NCBI GenBank assembly: GCA_029817715.1
Contig: JARUPY010000079.1
Coordinates: forward strand, 868,001 to 932,000
Source of the DNA: Melastoma dodecandrum
Taxonomy: Eukaryota > Streptophyta > Magnoliopsida > Myrtales > Melastomataceae
Reading direction: 5' to 3'
Length of the DNA: 64,000 nucleotides
Shown here: piece by piece, positions 35,209-46,933 of the stretch
Numbering within the stretch: position 1 is the first letter of the stretch
Layout of the letters: the number at the start of each line of letters is the position of its first letter
Program-made: the position numbers and the translations under genes
Notes under the pieces: model-generated
Told to the model about the DNA's origin: nothing
What the model saw: only the letters and a program-made list of their open reading frames with translations
The model's database searches: none

Positions 35209-36474
35209 ATGTCCCGAGTTCTCACTAATGGAGCTGCTAAACCTCGTTCTGCAGAAACCAGGAGAGCCTCTACCCCAGGACAGGCAACCATCCTTGCTAT
35301 TGGAAAAGCTTTTCCTCCCCAAGTCCTTCCTCAGGAGTGCTTGGTCGAGGGTTTTATCCGCGACACGAAATGTGAAGACAATTCCATTAAGGAGAAGCTC
35401 GAACGTCTCTGTAAGATTCGATCTTTGCCTACTCTAAGGAGTAAAACCTGCTGATTGTATCCCGCTGGAGATTGAGGTTTTTCGGTCCTTGCAGGTAGGA
35501 ATACTACTGTGAAGACCCGGTACACGGTAATGTCAAAAGAGATCTTGGACAAGTACCCGGAATTGGCTGTTGAAGGTTCTCCAACGATCAAACAGCGGTT
35601 CGAGATAGCGAACCCTGCTGTCATTGAAATGGCATTGCAAGCAAGCCTTTCCTGCATCAAGGAATGGGGAAGGCCTTTGGAGGATATCACTCATCTTGTA
35701 TATGTCTCTTCTAGCGAGTTGCGCCTTCCAGGTGGCGATCTTTACCTTGCTTCTGAGCTGAAACTGAAGAATGATGTTAGTCGAGTGATGCTTTACTTTC
35801 TCGGATGCTATGGAGGTGTCACGGGCCTCCGAGTCGCAAAGGACATAGCAGAGAATAATCCTGGGAGCCGTATCTTGCTCACGACATCAGAAACTACTAT
35901 CTTAGGCTTCCGTCCCCCGAACAGTGCTCGTCCATACGATCTCGTCGGGGCAGCGCTCTTCGGAGACGGTGCTGCAGCAGTCATTGTGGGCGCCGATCCC
36001 GTGGCTGACAAAGAGGCTCCATTCATGGAACTGAACCATGCGGTCCAGCAATTCCTGCCGGGGACAAATGACGTGATTGACGGCCGGCTCTCAGAGGAAG
36101 GCATATACTTCAAACTAGGAAGGGACCTCCCTGTCAAGATCGAGGCCAACATCGAGGGGTTCTGCCGTAAGCTGATGTCAGGGGGTTCTGCAGGGTTGGA
36201 AGACTTCAACGAGATGTTCTGGGCGGTCCACCCCGGTGGGCCTGCTATCCTGAACAAGCTGGAGAACACCCTGAAGTTACTGCCAGAGAAGCTGGAGTGC
36301 AGCCGGAAGGCATTGATGGATTACGGTAACGTGAGCAGCAACACCATCTTTTACGTGATAGAGAACATGAGGGAGGAACTCAAACGTAACGGAGGAGGAG
36401 AAGAGTGGGGACTCGCGCTCGCATTCGGACCCGGGATCACGTTCGAAGGCATCTTGATGCGTAGCCTGTGGTAA
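35209..36474 (+). CDS. LAP6: type III polyketide synthase LAP6/PKSA (sporopollenin alkylpyrone synthase)
   Basis: Exons 35209-35410 and 35495-36474, with the conserved type III PKS intron splitting a Cys codon, give 393 residues, the usual length. LAP6/PKSA and its paralogue LAP5/PKSB condense fatty acyl-CoA with malonyl-CoA to make alkyl alpha-pyrones, precursors of pollen-wall sporopollenin, in the tapetum endoplasmic reticulum. The catalytic triad is visible: Cys172 in FLGCYGG, His313 in AVHPGGP and Asn346 in DYGNVSSN. The CoA/active-site loop GFRPPN and the C-terminal GFGPG-loop equivalent AFGPGITFEG are intact. The N-terminal FPPQVLPQE and DTKCEDNSIKEKLERLC motifs match the anther-specific clade rather than chalcone synthase. 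It follows the PPR gene in the same direction. No lesions are seen. Confidence 0.94.
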
Positions 36475-37352
36475 GACTCCGGGTACTATAACGAACAACT
36501 TTGCGGCAAAAAGCATACCAGAAACGAAAGGAATCATCATCTTAACGAAGCAGCTTATGTAATTCCTCCTGCATTACTCCTGAATGGTAACTATTAAAAT
36601 CCATGTCTCTTGCCCGTCCTGCTTCGGCGAGATTCCTCCAGTTCCCGATCTCATCGGAATCATTGGCAGCAGTTCGAGCTCATACGTAAGTCACGGGGCT
36701 CAAGTTGTGGTCGAGTAAGATCTCATAAAACGGGGTAAGGACGCAAACGTAGCGATTTGAAAACAAATGGGTTCAATGGGAATAAACGGTAATATGAAGA
36801 GTGAATTGAAAATATAATAGTTTGGAGGGTATTTCTGCAAAGATAACTTTCTATCTTTCTTCCACGAGAAGTACCCTGGAGAAGAAGAAAGAGGAAGTCG
36901 AATTTCCCCGTTGATTGTCAAAGACGAATCGAAGGAGTTTGCTGGAGTTTGGTGTATTCACGCTGAATCTCATCGGGAATTGATCGTTTCCGGCAGGTGA
37001 TTCGATCTCCCGACTCCCATTCTTCGGTGTTTTCTGGTGATTCCTCGGTTCTTCGGGATCTGGCGATGTCCAGCGTGAGGATTTGTTCGTTCGATTTTTT
37101 CGTTGCCGTTATTTGAAAAATTATTGAGGTGATGATCGTTGTGCCTCGAGGATTTATGAATGATTAGTTTAAATGGTTAGTTTTTTTTTTCATAGATTGC
37201 ATTAAGGATTGTCGGTCGGGGTATTGAGGTCACCGAATGCGGAGTCACGTTTTCCCAATTGCCGAGGATGAGATGTGTTGAGATGCCGATGTAGGGGTGA
37301 TTGCAGTGATTCTTATTTTCTTTTTTAATTTATATCAGAGAGATTGATTTTG
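36475..37352. other. LAP6 3' flank and 5' leader of the hydrolase gene
   Basis: After the LAP6 3' flank, the DNA from about 36,830 looks like the transcribed leader of the next gene. A donor-like CGGCAG|GTGATT at about 36,996 and an acceptor TTTATATCAG at about 37,338 suggest a 5' UTR intron of about 340 bp. This is inferred from splice signals only. Confidence 0.45.
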
Positions 37353-40300
37353 ATGATGGAACCAAGAAGATCTCAGAATGGGGAGTCGAGCTCGCCTTTG
37401 GTTGTGAGTGCTCTTATTGATGTTATCTTTCTCTTCTTAAAATGATTACGATTGATGTCATGCGTGAACATCCTAAAATCAATGTGATATCCGGAAAGCC
37501 GGCGCTGTAGTATTAAAAGTTATACTATGCTGGGGCTTCCTATTTTAAATTTCCCTTTCTTGGAAATATTCACTGGGTCTGACCTTTGCATCGTAGATGT
37601 GCTTGTGGTAGACGGAAGCGTCGTTTCAGCTTGCATGGATATCTGGTTCCTTTCTAGAGTGTTTTGTACTGTCAGTTTTACTTTGGCATCTCTACCATGG
37701 CGGGATGGAAACTTGACGCTGTAAAAACAAGTAAATAAATAAAGTGAAAGCATCCTCAGTACATTGTAACGCTTGTGCAAGGATGATGGAATTTCAACCT
37801 TGGAAATTTGCATAGAGCCTAGAGGCTGCTTTTGCATCATGAATTCGACATTGTAGAGGGTTTCTTTAAATTTCCTCATACTTTGATCTGTTAAATGGTG
37901 CAATATATTTTTGCATGTGTCAGAAAGTTTCTGTAACCATGAAGCCGTAATCTTTTCAACTAGTCTAACGGTCATAATTTTTAGTGTTCTATTCACTTTG
38001 CTTTTGCAATGTGTTTTCCATTTGTTGACCAGGACGAGGTTTCAGTAGTGACGAGTTATGTGTCATTCTTCTTTGGCAGGGGAGCTCTGTTTTGGGATAT
38101 GATGGACTCTTTCCGCAGCTTTTTACCTCTGTGCCATCTCTAAATGACGCCACTTCTTATCTTGCAGAGACAACTTCCTATATAACGAGCTGTTTCTCTG
38201 ATTATTCTGGTACTTGGTTTTATCGAGAGTTTTGTTTCACCTATCATGCATGTTCACTAGCTTCGATGAATAGGAAAGTGCATTTGCAGCATATTTTGTG
38301 GGCCAAGATGCAAGTAGAATAATGTTGGTTGGAGTTATGTAGAATCGGTTTAGAGGGCCTCTGAGATTAGCGGTGGTTGCTTGCTGAAATTCCGTTTATC
38401 TGTCAGTCTTTCTTTGTCTTATCACATTCTGTGGATATGCCGATTGACATTATGAGTCTTGTTTATCGGGTAGTAATCTCAGGCCTTAGTTAATCTCCAC
38501 CATTACTATGCTCCCCTTGTTTCTGTTTGTCAATGGCTTGCCTTTTTGCAACTTGGGAATGATGCGTGTCAGTTACTTTGTTTCCATCTAGCATTTTTTC
38601 TATTTGTGCTAATGGTTTATTTCCTTATTTTTGAAGTGGATTACACCTCTGGAGAGTCTGAGGATTCATTGCTACGACAACAGGAACTTGAATTGATGGG
38701 TTGTCACTCTGGACAAAATGGTATTGATCCAGACATAAGTGACCTTTTCTTCAGTAGAGGCTCAACAGCTCATGCAACGTCGTCCAGTGGAACTGCTACC
38801 CCTTCCGCAGCTGTACCAGCTGGAAATTCATCTGCAGATGCCAATTCACTAGCCTTGTCAAATTACACCGGCCAAAGTGGAATCTCCATGTTTCAAGGGT
38901 AAGTATTTTTAGCTGTTCGACTTGCTAATGTGTGGAATCATCGCATACCATCAGAAACTGGTCATGTTTTGCATTATCTAGTTATTATTTCAGCTTGCAA
39001 ATCTTGAGCCGATTATTAAAGATTCTTAATCTCAGACTTATTGAACGTGCACGGAGGACAGTTCGTGGCTCAGCTGATGATATTGGATGGCTTCAACGTG
39101 CACCAGGGTTACCACCTGTTGAAGATGGAACTGAAAGGTTTACAAAAATATTAGAGGACATCAGGTGGGAGAGAATATTTAAGTCTTCTGCAGTTCATCA
39201 TATTCACATGAGTTTGTGTTGTTTCATCCTAACATGGTTGGGCCTATCGACATAATTTTTTTAATTTTCCTCTACCAGGCATGGTATTCACAGATTGCCT
39301 ACATCAGTGGTCTACTTGTTAGTTCCAGGTAGCTATCTTTCCTTGTAGAACTTCCTCTCCGAGATCTTTTTACTGAATAATTCTTGTTCTTTGCATGTTT
39401 ATGTTCAATGAAGCCAGCAACCTGAATTTTGTTTGTTGGGATATTCTGGATTTTGTTACCCTTGCCTTAGATTTTTATGTCTGTTTGCTTGAGTTTAACC
39501 ATTTTATTGTACTGCTATGATTTTTGAGATCAGGTCTTTTCAGTAATCATGGGCCAATGTACTTTGTGAGTACTAAGACCGGTCTCTCAAAGATGGGACT
39601 TACTTGCCACATCGCAAAAATTCACAGTGAGGTGACTAAAGCATTCGTTAAGTTAATCTTTGATTGGACTCCTTACTGTCTCTACTAATGTCATGATGTT
39701 ATAACTTAGGCTTCGGTCGAGAAAAATGCCAGAGAGATTAAGGAATATATTGAGGAAATATACTGGGGTGCAAAAAAAAAGGTGGTGCTGCTTGGACACA
39801 GCAAAGGAGGAATAGATTCAGCTGCCGCACTGTCATTATACTGGCCCGATTTGAAAGAGAAAGTGGCCGGTTTGGCGATAGCACAGAGTCCTTATGGAGG
39901 GACTCCGGTCGCTTCGGATATTTTACGAGAGGGACAACTCGGCGACTATGTGAGCCTAAGGAAAATTATGGAAATTTTGATAAGTAAAGTCATCAAGGTG
40001 ATGAAAGTTGCTTTACAATCTTTATCCTCTCGTTCTCAGTGTCCTTCCGATTTTGATTATTATTATTTTTCTTTCTAAATTGCTTTTTTTTTTTTTTTTG
40101 GCTTTCTAAATTGCTGTTTCAAAGGGAGACATACAAGCCCTTGAAGACTTGACGTATGAGAAGCGAAAGGAGTTCATGACGAAGCACAAGCTGCCACCGG
40201 AACTTCCAGTGGTTTCATTCCACACGGAAGCTGGGATCACCCCAACAGTCGTGGCCTCCCTGTCACATGTAGCTCACGCCGAACTCGGCCAGTCCGCTAA

Positions 40301-40592
40301 ACTCCCGGTGGTAATTCCCCTGGGCGCCGCGATGGCCGCCTGCGCTCGGCTCCTGCAAGTGCGGTATGGCGAGAAGAGCGACGGGCTCGTGACGCGCCGT
40401 GATGCCGAGGTCCCTGGCTCGGTCGTGGTGCGTCCCACCCGCAAACTAGATCACGCTTGGATGGTCTACTCTACCCTCAGTGACGACCCTTCCGAAGCCG
40501 ACGCTTCCCAAGTGTGCGAAGCCCTACTCACACTGCTGGTGGAAGTATCCGAGAAGAAACAGCAAGATTCCACCACGGCCTGCCAGGGATGA
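37353..40592 (+). CDS. alpha/beta-hydrolase superfamily protein (lipase-like)
   Basis: Eight exons (37353-37403, 38080-38209, 38637-38898, 39036-39164, 39279-39328, 39534-39631, 39710-39997, 40125-40592) give 491 residues. After an acidic, Ser/Thr-rich N-terminal half comes VYLLVPGLFSNHGP, the first strand and oxyanion region. The nucleophile elbow is GHSKGG (Ser271). Likely triad partners are Asp422 in EKSDGLV and His446 in KLDHAWM. The fold acts on ester or lipid substrates, but the substrate is unknown; there is no signal peptide, so a cytosolic or peripheral location is likely. I recall an Arabidopsis relative lying next to the CHR10/ASG3 locus. Start choice is between two adjacent ATGs (37353, 37356). 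No damage is seen. Confidence 0.87.
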
Positions 40593-41744
40593 ATAACCTC
40601 CACAACCGGCGGGGGGGACTCTTCGCTGGTGAGAAACCGACTCTCCATTCTTTTTGCAATACCGTAGTCGGCCATTGCTTCTGTTATCAGCCATAGGTAG
40701 GTAGACTAAGACAAAGCCTTTATTTATTCCATGTACATACATCATGTAGGGTTGGTTATTTATAATCACGACATCTCTTCAGTAGTACTGAGCCGCCGCT
40801 ACCACCACCACCACAATTTTCTAGGCACGTGTTTGTGCGACCTTAAGACTCATTTACTAGTCTATTTTATTTTTTTTTGGTTCCGTTGTGAGGGTCTGCA
40901 ATAATCCATCCGCTAAGAACAAAACTCTCTTTACCTCGGATTCTTCCAGTGGACTTGGCCCGCCCAGCCCACCTTCTGGCCCTTGTTTTATTCTGCACGA
41001 GGAATTCGTTGTCGTGTCGTGGGGGTATCTTTCAAAGGGGGCTTCTCTCTTTCTTTTCTACTTTTGTTTTGTGTTTGCATGGTGGACGAAGCATACCAGT
41101 CTTTTCTGTAATAATGAAATCGTTGGCTTGCTGTTTTTTTTTTGTTCTTGTTCTTGCTCTTCCTTTTTCTAGTAATCATTTCTTGTTTGGTGGCCACAGA
41201 TCCATAGAACGCCAAAAAAACCATCGTCCTCCCCACCCCACCCCAACCCAACTTGCATCATTTCATATTCGAGTTGCCTCTACATTATTATTATTTATTA
41301 GAATTATTTTGTTTTGGCATAACTTTTGTCTGATTTCAGCAAGAGATGGATGGGTCTTTCCCCTTCCAGGTGGGTAATAATAATTGCTCCCAAGGATCTC
41401 AACAATGAGGTAATCAAGATTTGGGTGACCCCCCCCCACACAAGAAAACACCCGGCTTAATTAACTTAAAAGAGGAGTTGTATAGTGGCAGACACAGTGA
41501 AAGGCGTATTACATCATTTCAGTAAAAAATACATAAAAATGGGGAAACTCCAATCAATCATATGACCCATCATTTCTATAACAAGACATTCATTACAATA
41601 CCAGTGTTGTCAAATTGTTTTTGGTGCCATTGCTTAGGGAAAAAATTAATAATAATGATAATATATAGTGTGATAATACCAATGAGAAGTAGAATTCATC
41701 AATTTAGTAGTCCTGCCAAACCACCCCCCCGATTTAACATTGTG
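40593..41744. other. intergenic region between convergent hydrolase and ERF genes
   Basis: Contains both 3' flanks. It includes T-runs, a CCAC repeat near 40,801-40,814 and a poly-C run near 41,430. No coding signal is recognised. Confidence 0.6.
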
Positions 41745-42557
41745 TTAGTAGTATTCCCAATCACAAGGATCTTCAGCCCTTGAAGAAGAAGAAGAAGAAG
41801 AAGATGAGGATGATGATGAAGAAGGTGGTGCCACAAACAGAAATGAAGAACAGAAGCTGCTGACACTGGTTTGACCCAATCTCCCCATGAATAGATCCGG
41901 AAGATCGAACAAGTTGTCGTCCTCCCCTTCACCACTGGACGACGTCATGACCACGCTCGATGACGCCGACTGTGGTGCGTTGCCGCCTGTCTCGTGGTTC
42001 ATTCCGCCCGCTTTGGCCGCATCCTCGGCCTTGAATGTCGAGCCGTTTGCTGCCTTGGCAGCGGCTGCTTGGATATCCCTAGGGGTGGTCGAAGCGGGCC
42101 TCGGGAGCTTCCCGGCTAGTTCTGGGAAGTTCAGGTGCGCTGAGCTGCCCTTGATAGCAAGAGCCGCCACGTCGTGAGCCCGAGCAGCCATCTCGGCCGT
42201 CAAATACGTCCCCAGCCATATCCTTGACTTCTTCCTCGGCTCGCGGATCTCCGAGACCCATTTGCCCCAGTCCCTCTTCCTCACACCACGGAATCTTGAG
42301 TGGTGGTGACTCCCCTCGTTGGCTTGGCCTCTAGTCTGACGTGCTCGAGCACCCTGACCGGCCGTCTTCTCATTCTCGTCGCGGTCGCTGTGGGTTTGAC
42401 ACTCTTCATTTCCAAACGGAATGGGGTGGGAGGTAGAGGTTGGGACAGGAGGCGATGGAGGAGCGTTTTGTTGGGTGTCACTCTCCATGGTTGATGCTGG
42501 GGATAGGGAAGGAACATGATGAAGTGCGGATGCTTTGCTCAATTTAAAGAATGCCAA
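41745..42557 (-). CDS. AP2/ERF transcription factor, DREB subgroup III (ERF034/ERF035-like)
   Basis: An intronless gene on the minus strand of up to 270 residues (247 if the second Met is used). One AP2 domain spans residues 88-146: [19 protein letters not shown], then [20 protein letters not shown] and LNFPEL. The [18 protein letters not shown] signature, with Val and Glu at the DREB-diagnostic sites, places it with the A-4/TINY-like DREB group that binds DRE/CRT GCCGAC elements. The acidic C-terminal part contains FDLPDLFMG, a likely activation segment, a run of about 14 serines, and ends in DWEYY, all typical of the ERF034/035 clade. The serine run is encoded by a CTT-rich microsatellite on the plus strand. 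Target genes cannot be read from the sequence. Confidence 0.9.
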   Translation of the reverse strand: MAFFKLSKASALHHVPSLSPASTMESDTQQNAPPSPPVPTSTSHPIPFGNEECQTHSDRDENEKTAGQGARARQTRGQANEGSHHHSRFRGVRKRDWGKWVSEIREPRKKSRIWLGTYLTAEMAARAHDVAALAIKGSSAHLNFPELAGKLPRPASTTPRDIQAAAAKAANGSTFKAEDAAKAGGMNHETGGNAPQSASSSVVMTSSSGEGEDDNLFDLPDLFMGRLGQTSVSSFCSSFLFVAPPSSSSSSSSSSSSSSRAEDPCDWEYY

Positions 42558-43859
42558 ATTATATGATATGGAATAAAGGGAAATTTTTTTAAAAGAAAAA
42601 GAAAAAAAATTGTGGTTAGAACTAAAATATACGGAAAAAAAACGATAAATTTTATAACGGCGTTATTATTATTATTAATAGGAAAATGTAGGATAGTTGT
42701 ACTACATTAGAAACCATGACAGATGAAGAGGACTCACCAACCCCCCATGTGTGTGACCCACATTTTCTTTCAAAAGGTCGATAATAACACCTCACTCAGC
42801 AGGATGTATTCACGAGATACCTCAATGTATTAATATTGTACCAAATCGACCAATTAATCACATCCAAAAAAATTACAAAAGTATTTGTTTTCATTGAGTC
42901 AATTATTCATTTGTGTTGAAAAGAGTTGCCAGTATAAACCTAAAATTTCAGGTAGAGAGATGATCAAAACTCAATATATAAGTTTAGTGGACTACTCTCT
43001 ATATTGTCAATTAATATAATTAAGCTTATATATTAGACTTAATATTTGGATCGATCCGATATTACTGTATTTTGGAATAATCATCAAAACTAAAAACATT
43101 ATTTAAAAGCTTTTTCCACAAAAAATAATAATAAAAAATAGATTATATATGGAAATATCATAGAAGGGAAAGAGGACGGGCACATGCAAAAAAGCCCAAG
43201 ATGTTCCCAAATGTGACGGTCTCAAAACTCATGTGGCATTTTTAAAAGCATAGATTCGTAAAAAGAAAAAGAAAAGAAAAACCCCAATCCAAAATCTATT
43301 TCAAGGTTCCACATGAACTAAACGTAAGTAATATTTCACAAAAAAACAACCCATTCCAAAACACAATGAAGACTCGAATGAATAGTTATGGGTCCACAAA
43401 TTTCGAATGAGTTCGACTCAAATCTGATTATAATTATTATTTGTTGTTTGTTTATTGCAGTTGGATTCGTTTGCCTTTTATGTTTTATAGAAGTGGAACG
43501 AATCAGAGAGACAATATATCAAGGGAAACCAACGCACGATGATATGATTTTAAATGGAAGTTTGGAGAAAAAGAAACAGCAAAGAAGAAATAATAAAAAC
43601 AGTGATAAAAGAATCCCAAAAAGTTGAGGGCTGGCCTAAATTCCACCAATCTTTGCTTTACTTAAAAAAAAAAAGAGCATTTCGTGTGCTTCCCCCCCTT
43701 TTTTTGTTTTTACCTTTAAACAAAGCAGTAACTTGAGATCATTTGTTGCGTAACAAAGCAAAACGCGTCACCAAATCAGACATGATCTCAAGGCCATGTT
43801 CTTTCTTTCTTTCCTTTTCCTTTTTGTAAAGGGGGGCAAAAGGGAAAACCACACTATCC
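42558..43859. other. ERF upstream region and AT-rich spacer
   Basis: AT-rich DNA with A-runs and no recognisable protein. Its low-coordinate end must hold the ERF promoter, but no single motif stands out. Confidence 0.55.
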
Positions 43860-44230
43860 GTCTCGCGTAGTGTTGGGTCATGTTGGCCCATGTAAGAGAA
43901 GCCCCCTGGCCACGACCAGCCATGTTGAGCGGCGGGAGTTTCGTGTCGCGAGCATGGAATCCTCTAGTTGGGTTTTCGGGGGTTGCACAGAAACACTCTC
44001 CTGCCGTTGGAAGGAGAGAAAGAGAAGCATTTTACTTGTATTGGATGCCGAATACGGCCGCAGCCGCAGCGTGTCCGTTCTCTGTCGACGCTGTCCGCTA
44101 TGCTATGGGGGTCATAACCGATTGAACCCGCCTGGTGCCCGGCATTTCATCCAAGCACGTCGAAATCGCTCTGGAATATGCCCCCGGGTGGGTTATAGAG
44201 AACCGCTAACTATACGCAAATTTTATCTTT
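43860..44230. other. GC-rich foreign-looking island with overlapping open frames
   Basis: A sharp rise in GC content over about 370 bp, with two overlapping plus-strand frames (130 and 81 codons) that lack plant codon bias or a known domain. It is bounded on both sides by AT-rich DNA. Organelle-derived DNA is plausible because the CG-rich, homopolymer-free texture resembles plant mitochondrial spacer, but I cannot name a source gene. Confidence 0.4.
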
Positions 44231-44269
44231 TAATGCCTTTATACGACGAGACATCTTGTTAGAAACTCC

Positions 44270-44900
44270 GATCCACATTCATTTATGTGTTAAAAAAATT
44301 TATTATTATTATTAACGAAACCCCAAACTAAATATTCGCCACCATCACTAGGACATAGACGAGATTTTTGTTTGTGTTCATCTTTTTAGTTTTTTAATTT
44401 GAATTTGATAATAATATGCTTTGGAAGTTGCAAGTGCAGAAGGGCCCAACTCAAAATTTGCAAACACAAGTTAAGCCACAAGAAATCAATTTTTTGAAGT
44501 CAATTTATTCAACTTACTTGTATAATTAGTGTTTGTTTATTGGTTAATATAATTTCTCATAAACAGTCTTGTGGTACATTTATAAAATTTTGTAGTTTTG
44601 GAGGTATTAAAATTCAAGCATATCTTTTATTGGTTTTCTATTTGTTAATCAATTAAATGAATTTTTGATCCTGTTGTTTACAAGAATAATATAAGTTACT
44701 CTAAAATTTTTAATATCATATGCATCTATAAAAGTTGGAAACTTAATCATATTTCTAAAGCAGTTTTTCCAAACATGTAAATTAATTAATTAATCAATTT
44801 TAGTTCATCAATTTGTAATTAATCACTTTGAGCCTGTACCCGAACGAACCCTTAATTTAATCCAGAAATCTCAAAGCACCCAGTTCATCAAATTAACAGG
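44270..44900. other. AT-rich spacer, nothing recognised
   Basis: Very AT-rich, with ATT runs and stops in all frames. No repeat copy or gene is visible. Confidence 0.6.
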
Positions 44901-44904
44901 TTGT

Positions 44905-45290
44905 GAAATAATTCCTCAAACTCGGGGTTTCGACTCCGAGTTTGGTTGCGAAGGAAATCGTGGTTTAAAAACCCGAGTTTCGAAGAATTTTGAAAACTCG
45001 GAATTCTCAACTCCGAGTTTATGGGCCATGAAAATTTCACCATGAACTTGATATTATTAGACCCGAGTTCAACCTACGTAACAGAACTCGTGCTTCCAAA
45101 TCCCGAGTTTCAAATTAGAAACCAAAATAACTACAAATAAGAGAAGATGGCCGGCCAGGTTGGAACTCGAAGTTTAATAACACCGAGTCCATGGTGAAAT
45201 TTTGATGGGCCATGAACTCGGAGTTGAGAATTACTTTCTTTAGAATTTGAGGTTTTAAACCTCGATTTCTTTAGCAATTATTTCATCAAT
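44905..45290. repeat. fold-back (inverted-repeat) element with repeated ACTCGG/CCGAGT motif
   Basis: The left arm (about 44,905-45,050) and right arm (about 45,165-45,290) are imperfect reverse complements. The best part pairs CAACTCCGAGTTTATGGGCC and the following ATGAAAATTTCACCATG with the matching right-arm segment at 45,185-45,235. The six-base motif ACTCGG or CCGAGT, and close variants, occurs about eleven times in under 400 bp. The loop contains GATGGCCGGCCAGG. No reading frame. It could be a MITE or a decayed DNA transposon. Confidence 0.7.
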
Positions 45291-45829
45291 TTTAAAAATT
45301 ACTTTCTTATTTTGAGAATTATTTTCGTAGCTAACATCTGTTAGGAACGAAACTCGGTAGGAAACACTTGACTTTGTTCTTCTTTTTCACAATAATAAGC
45401 CAAAATGACCCTTTTATACTCTTGATTGGGCAATAGTTAACCATTGTCAAAATGTTAACATCAAATTAATATAAAATTAATCATTCCCACATAACAACAA
45501 TTCCATATATATATGTGTGTGTGTGTGTAACGTGGTAAATCAAACTCCAACACAACAACAATTCCATATTAGGTTATTTTGGAAAAAAGAAGGTGAATGA
45601 AAGCAGATGAGGATGATATGGGATGGTTGACAATTCCATCATCTTTACGGGGAGAGATAAAGATGATGTTAATGCCTTGAAGATTGTACCAATAAAACAA
45701 GTCGGGGTAATTCCTTTTGGACAACAAAATATATTTACATAGGGAACACATTTATTGGATATATCATCTACGATCGCCCGAATCTCGAGACGTTATTCGA
45801 ACCAATCATATACCGAATAGTACTCCCCT
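45291..45829. other. AT-rich spacer with a (GT)n run
   Basis: Includes a TATATATGTGTGTGTGTGT microsatellite near 45,508-45,528 and a repeated ACACAACAACAATTCCATAT phrase (45,490 and 45,550). No coding signal. Confidence 0.6.
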
Positions 45830-46090
45830 TTGATAATCATATTTGAAAATTTCATCCCGTACAGCTCAAAGGCCTCCCTAGCGATGGAACTCGATCAGGT
45901 ACCTGTATACGTGCATGTACACCACCCAGTCCCCTTCCCCCGCAGACGGCATTATGTAACCCGTCATCCCTCCCCATGGGAAGTGGTACGACTCGGCTTC
46001 CTCCCACCCGAAATCCACCTTCAGACGACACCGGGAAGCTCTGCCCTGACGACACCATGAAGGCCGGCCAGTCCTCGCTTGTCCGACTGG
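45830..46090 (-). pseudogene. C-terminal fragment of a BAHD acyltransferase
   Basis: The minus strand reads [16 protein letters not shown], then after a one-base frameshift [18 protein letters not shown], then [20 protein letters not shown], then a stop, then REAFELYGMKF in another frame. This is the conserved end of HXXXD/BAHD acyl-CoA transferases, which esterify alcohols or amines. The invariant DFGWG block is changed to DFGWE. The N-terminal half with HXXXD is absent, replaced by unrelated DNA, so this is a non-functional remnant. Confidence 0.75.
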
Positions 46091-46099
46091 GAATCGATC

Positions 46100-46690
46100 G
46101 CCATGATTAAACCACCAACTTCAAACATCTCCTTCACTTGGAAGATCAAGCAAATGAGTGAACCGACCGACAGTTTCCTCTACTCAGACGCTTTCATGGT
46201 CGGTCGGAAGCAGCTGGTAGGCATCATCAACCAACACTGAAATCTCGACTGACTCGGCCGTACAATGACGATTTCCGCATTTGGGCAGGAAACTAAAGGT
46301 GTACCCACGAGGAATTCTTGGAGTTTGTAGGTGCATCGAACTTCCCTCCCAGGAGGAAGCTCTATGCTGAATACAACCTATGAGTCGTGAACCAGCTCAA
46401 CGTCAATAACCGAGAAAGAAAAGGTCCCATTGCCTAAGGATATACACCCTCGTGTTCCAAACAACATTTGCCCCAGCATCTGACCCTCGTTCCCAATGTT
46501 GCAGTTAAGCACAGGTTCTCTTCCCCCCCTATCCTAACTGGGGTTATCCAAACTTCATGCCCTTAGAAGATATCCATCATCCTGCGAAGGAGTCTGTCTA
46601 CAATGACACCCTCGTCGTTGAAGCTGAGATCTTCATCGTGTCCAAGTTCAAGGTTTTCTCCTGAGGAATCCAGCTCAACATCTCGGATCG
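46100..46690 (+). pseudogene. degenerate MATH (TRAF-like) domain fragment
   Basis: The plus strand, in shifting frames, reads SNISFTWKIKQMSEPTDSFL, YSDAFMVGRKQL, then NFPPRR, VVNQLNVNN, NWGYPNFMPLEDIHHPAKES and VYNDTLVVEAEIFIVSKF. This follows the order of plant MATH domains (FTWKIENFS, YS.VF.VGG, LPYGW, A.VNQ, WGF..FMPL.DL, Y.VNDT.IVEAEV). Several stops and frameshifts break it. Plant MATH proteins act in ubiquitin-related and membrane-trafficking roles; this copy cannot. Confidence 0.65.
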
Positions 46691-46862
46691 GACGCCTCTC
46701 GTGGATCCTCTTACTTGTTCAAGAACTTCTGGACGTGTGTGTTGATGTCTAAGGGCGTGTTTCGTTTGTTTTATCTGATGTTTTGGAATAAAGCCAGAAC
46801 CAGAAGCTGCAATTCATCTAACAGTTATGCACGAACCAAACAGGGCACTACCTTCCAACAGC

Positions 46863-46870
46863 TATAAAAG
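46863..46870 (+). promoter_or_regulatory. TATA box of the histidine-phosphatase gene
   Basis: TATAAAAG lies 71 bp upstream of the start codon at 46934. It is a near-consensus plant TATA box. Confidence 0.6.
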
Positions 46871-46933
46871 GCCCAAATGCTCAGATCGCTTGTCGTCTGA
46901 CGTCGCGAGGTAAGTCATCGTCCCTCCTCCGAA

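Noticed and set aside
43870..44262. 130-codon ORF as a novel gene
   Set aside because: No domain, no promoter or splice signals, and an overlapping 81-codon frame of equal quality. More likely inserted non-coding or organellar DNA.
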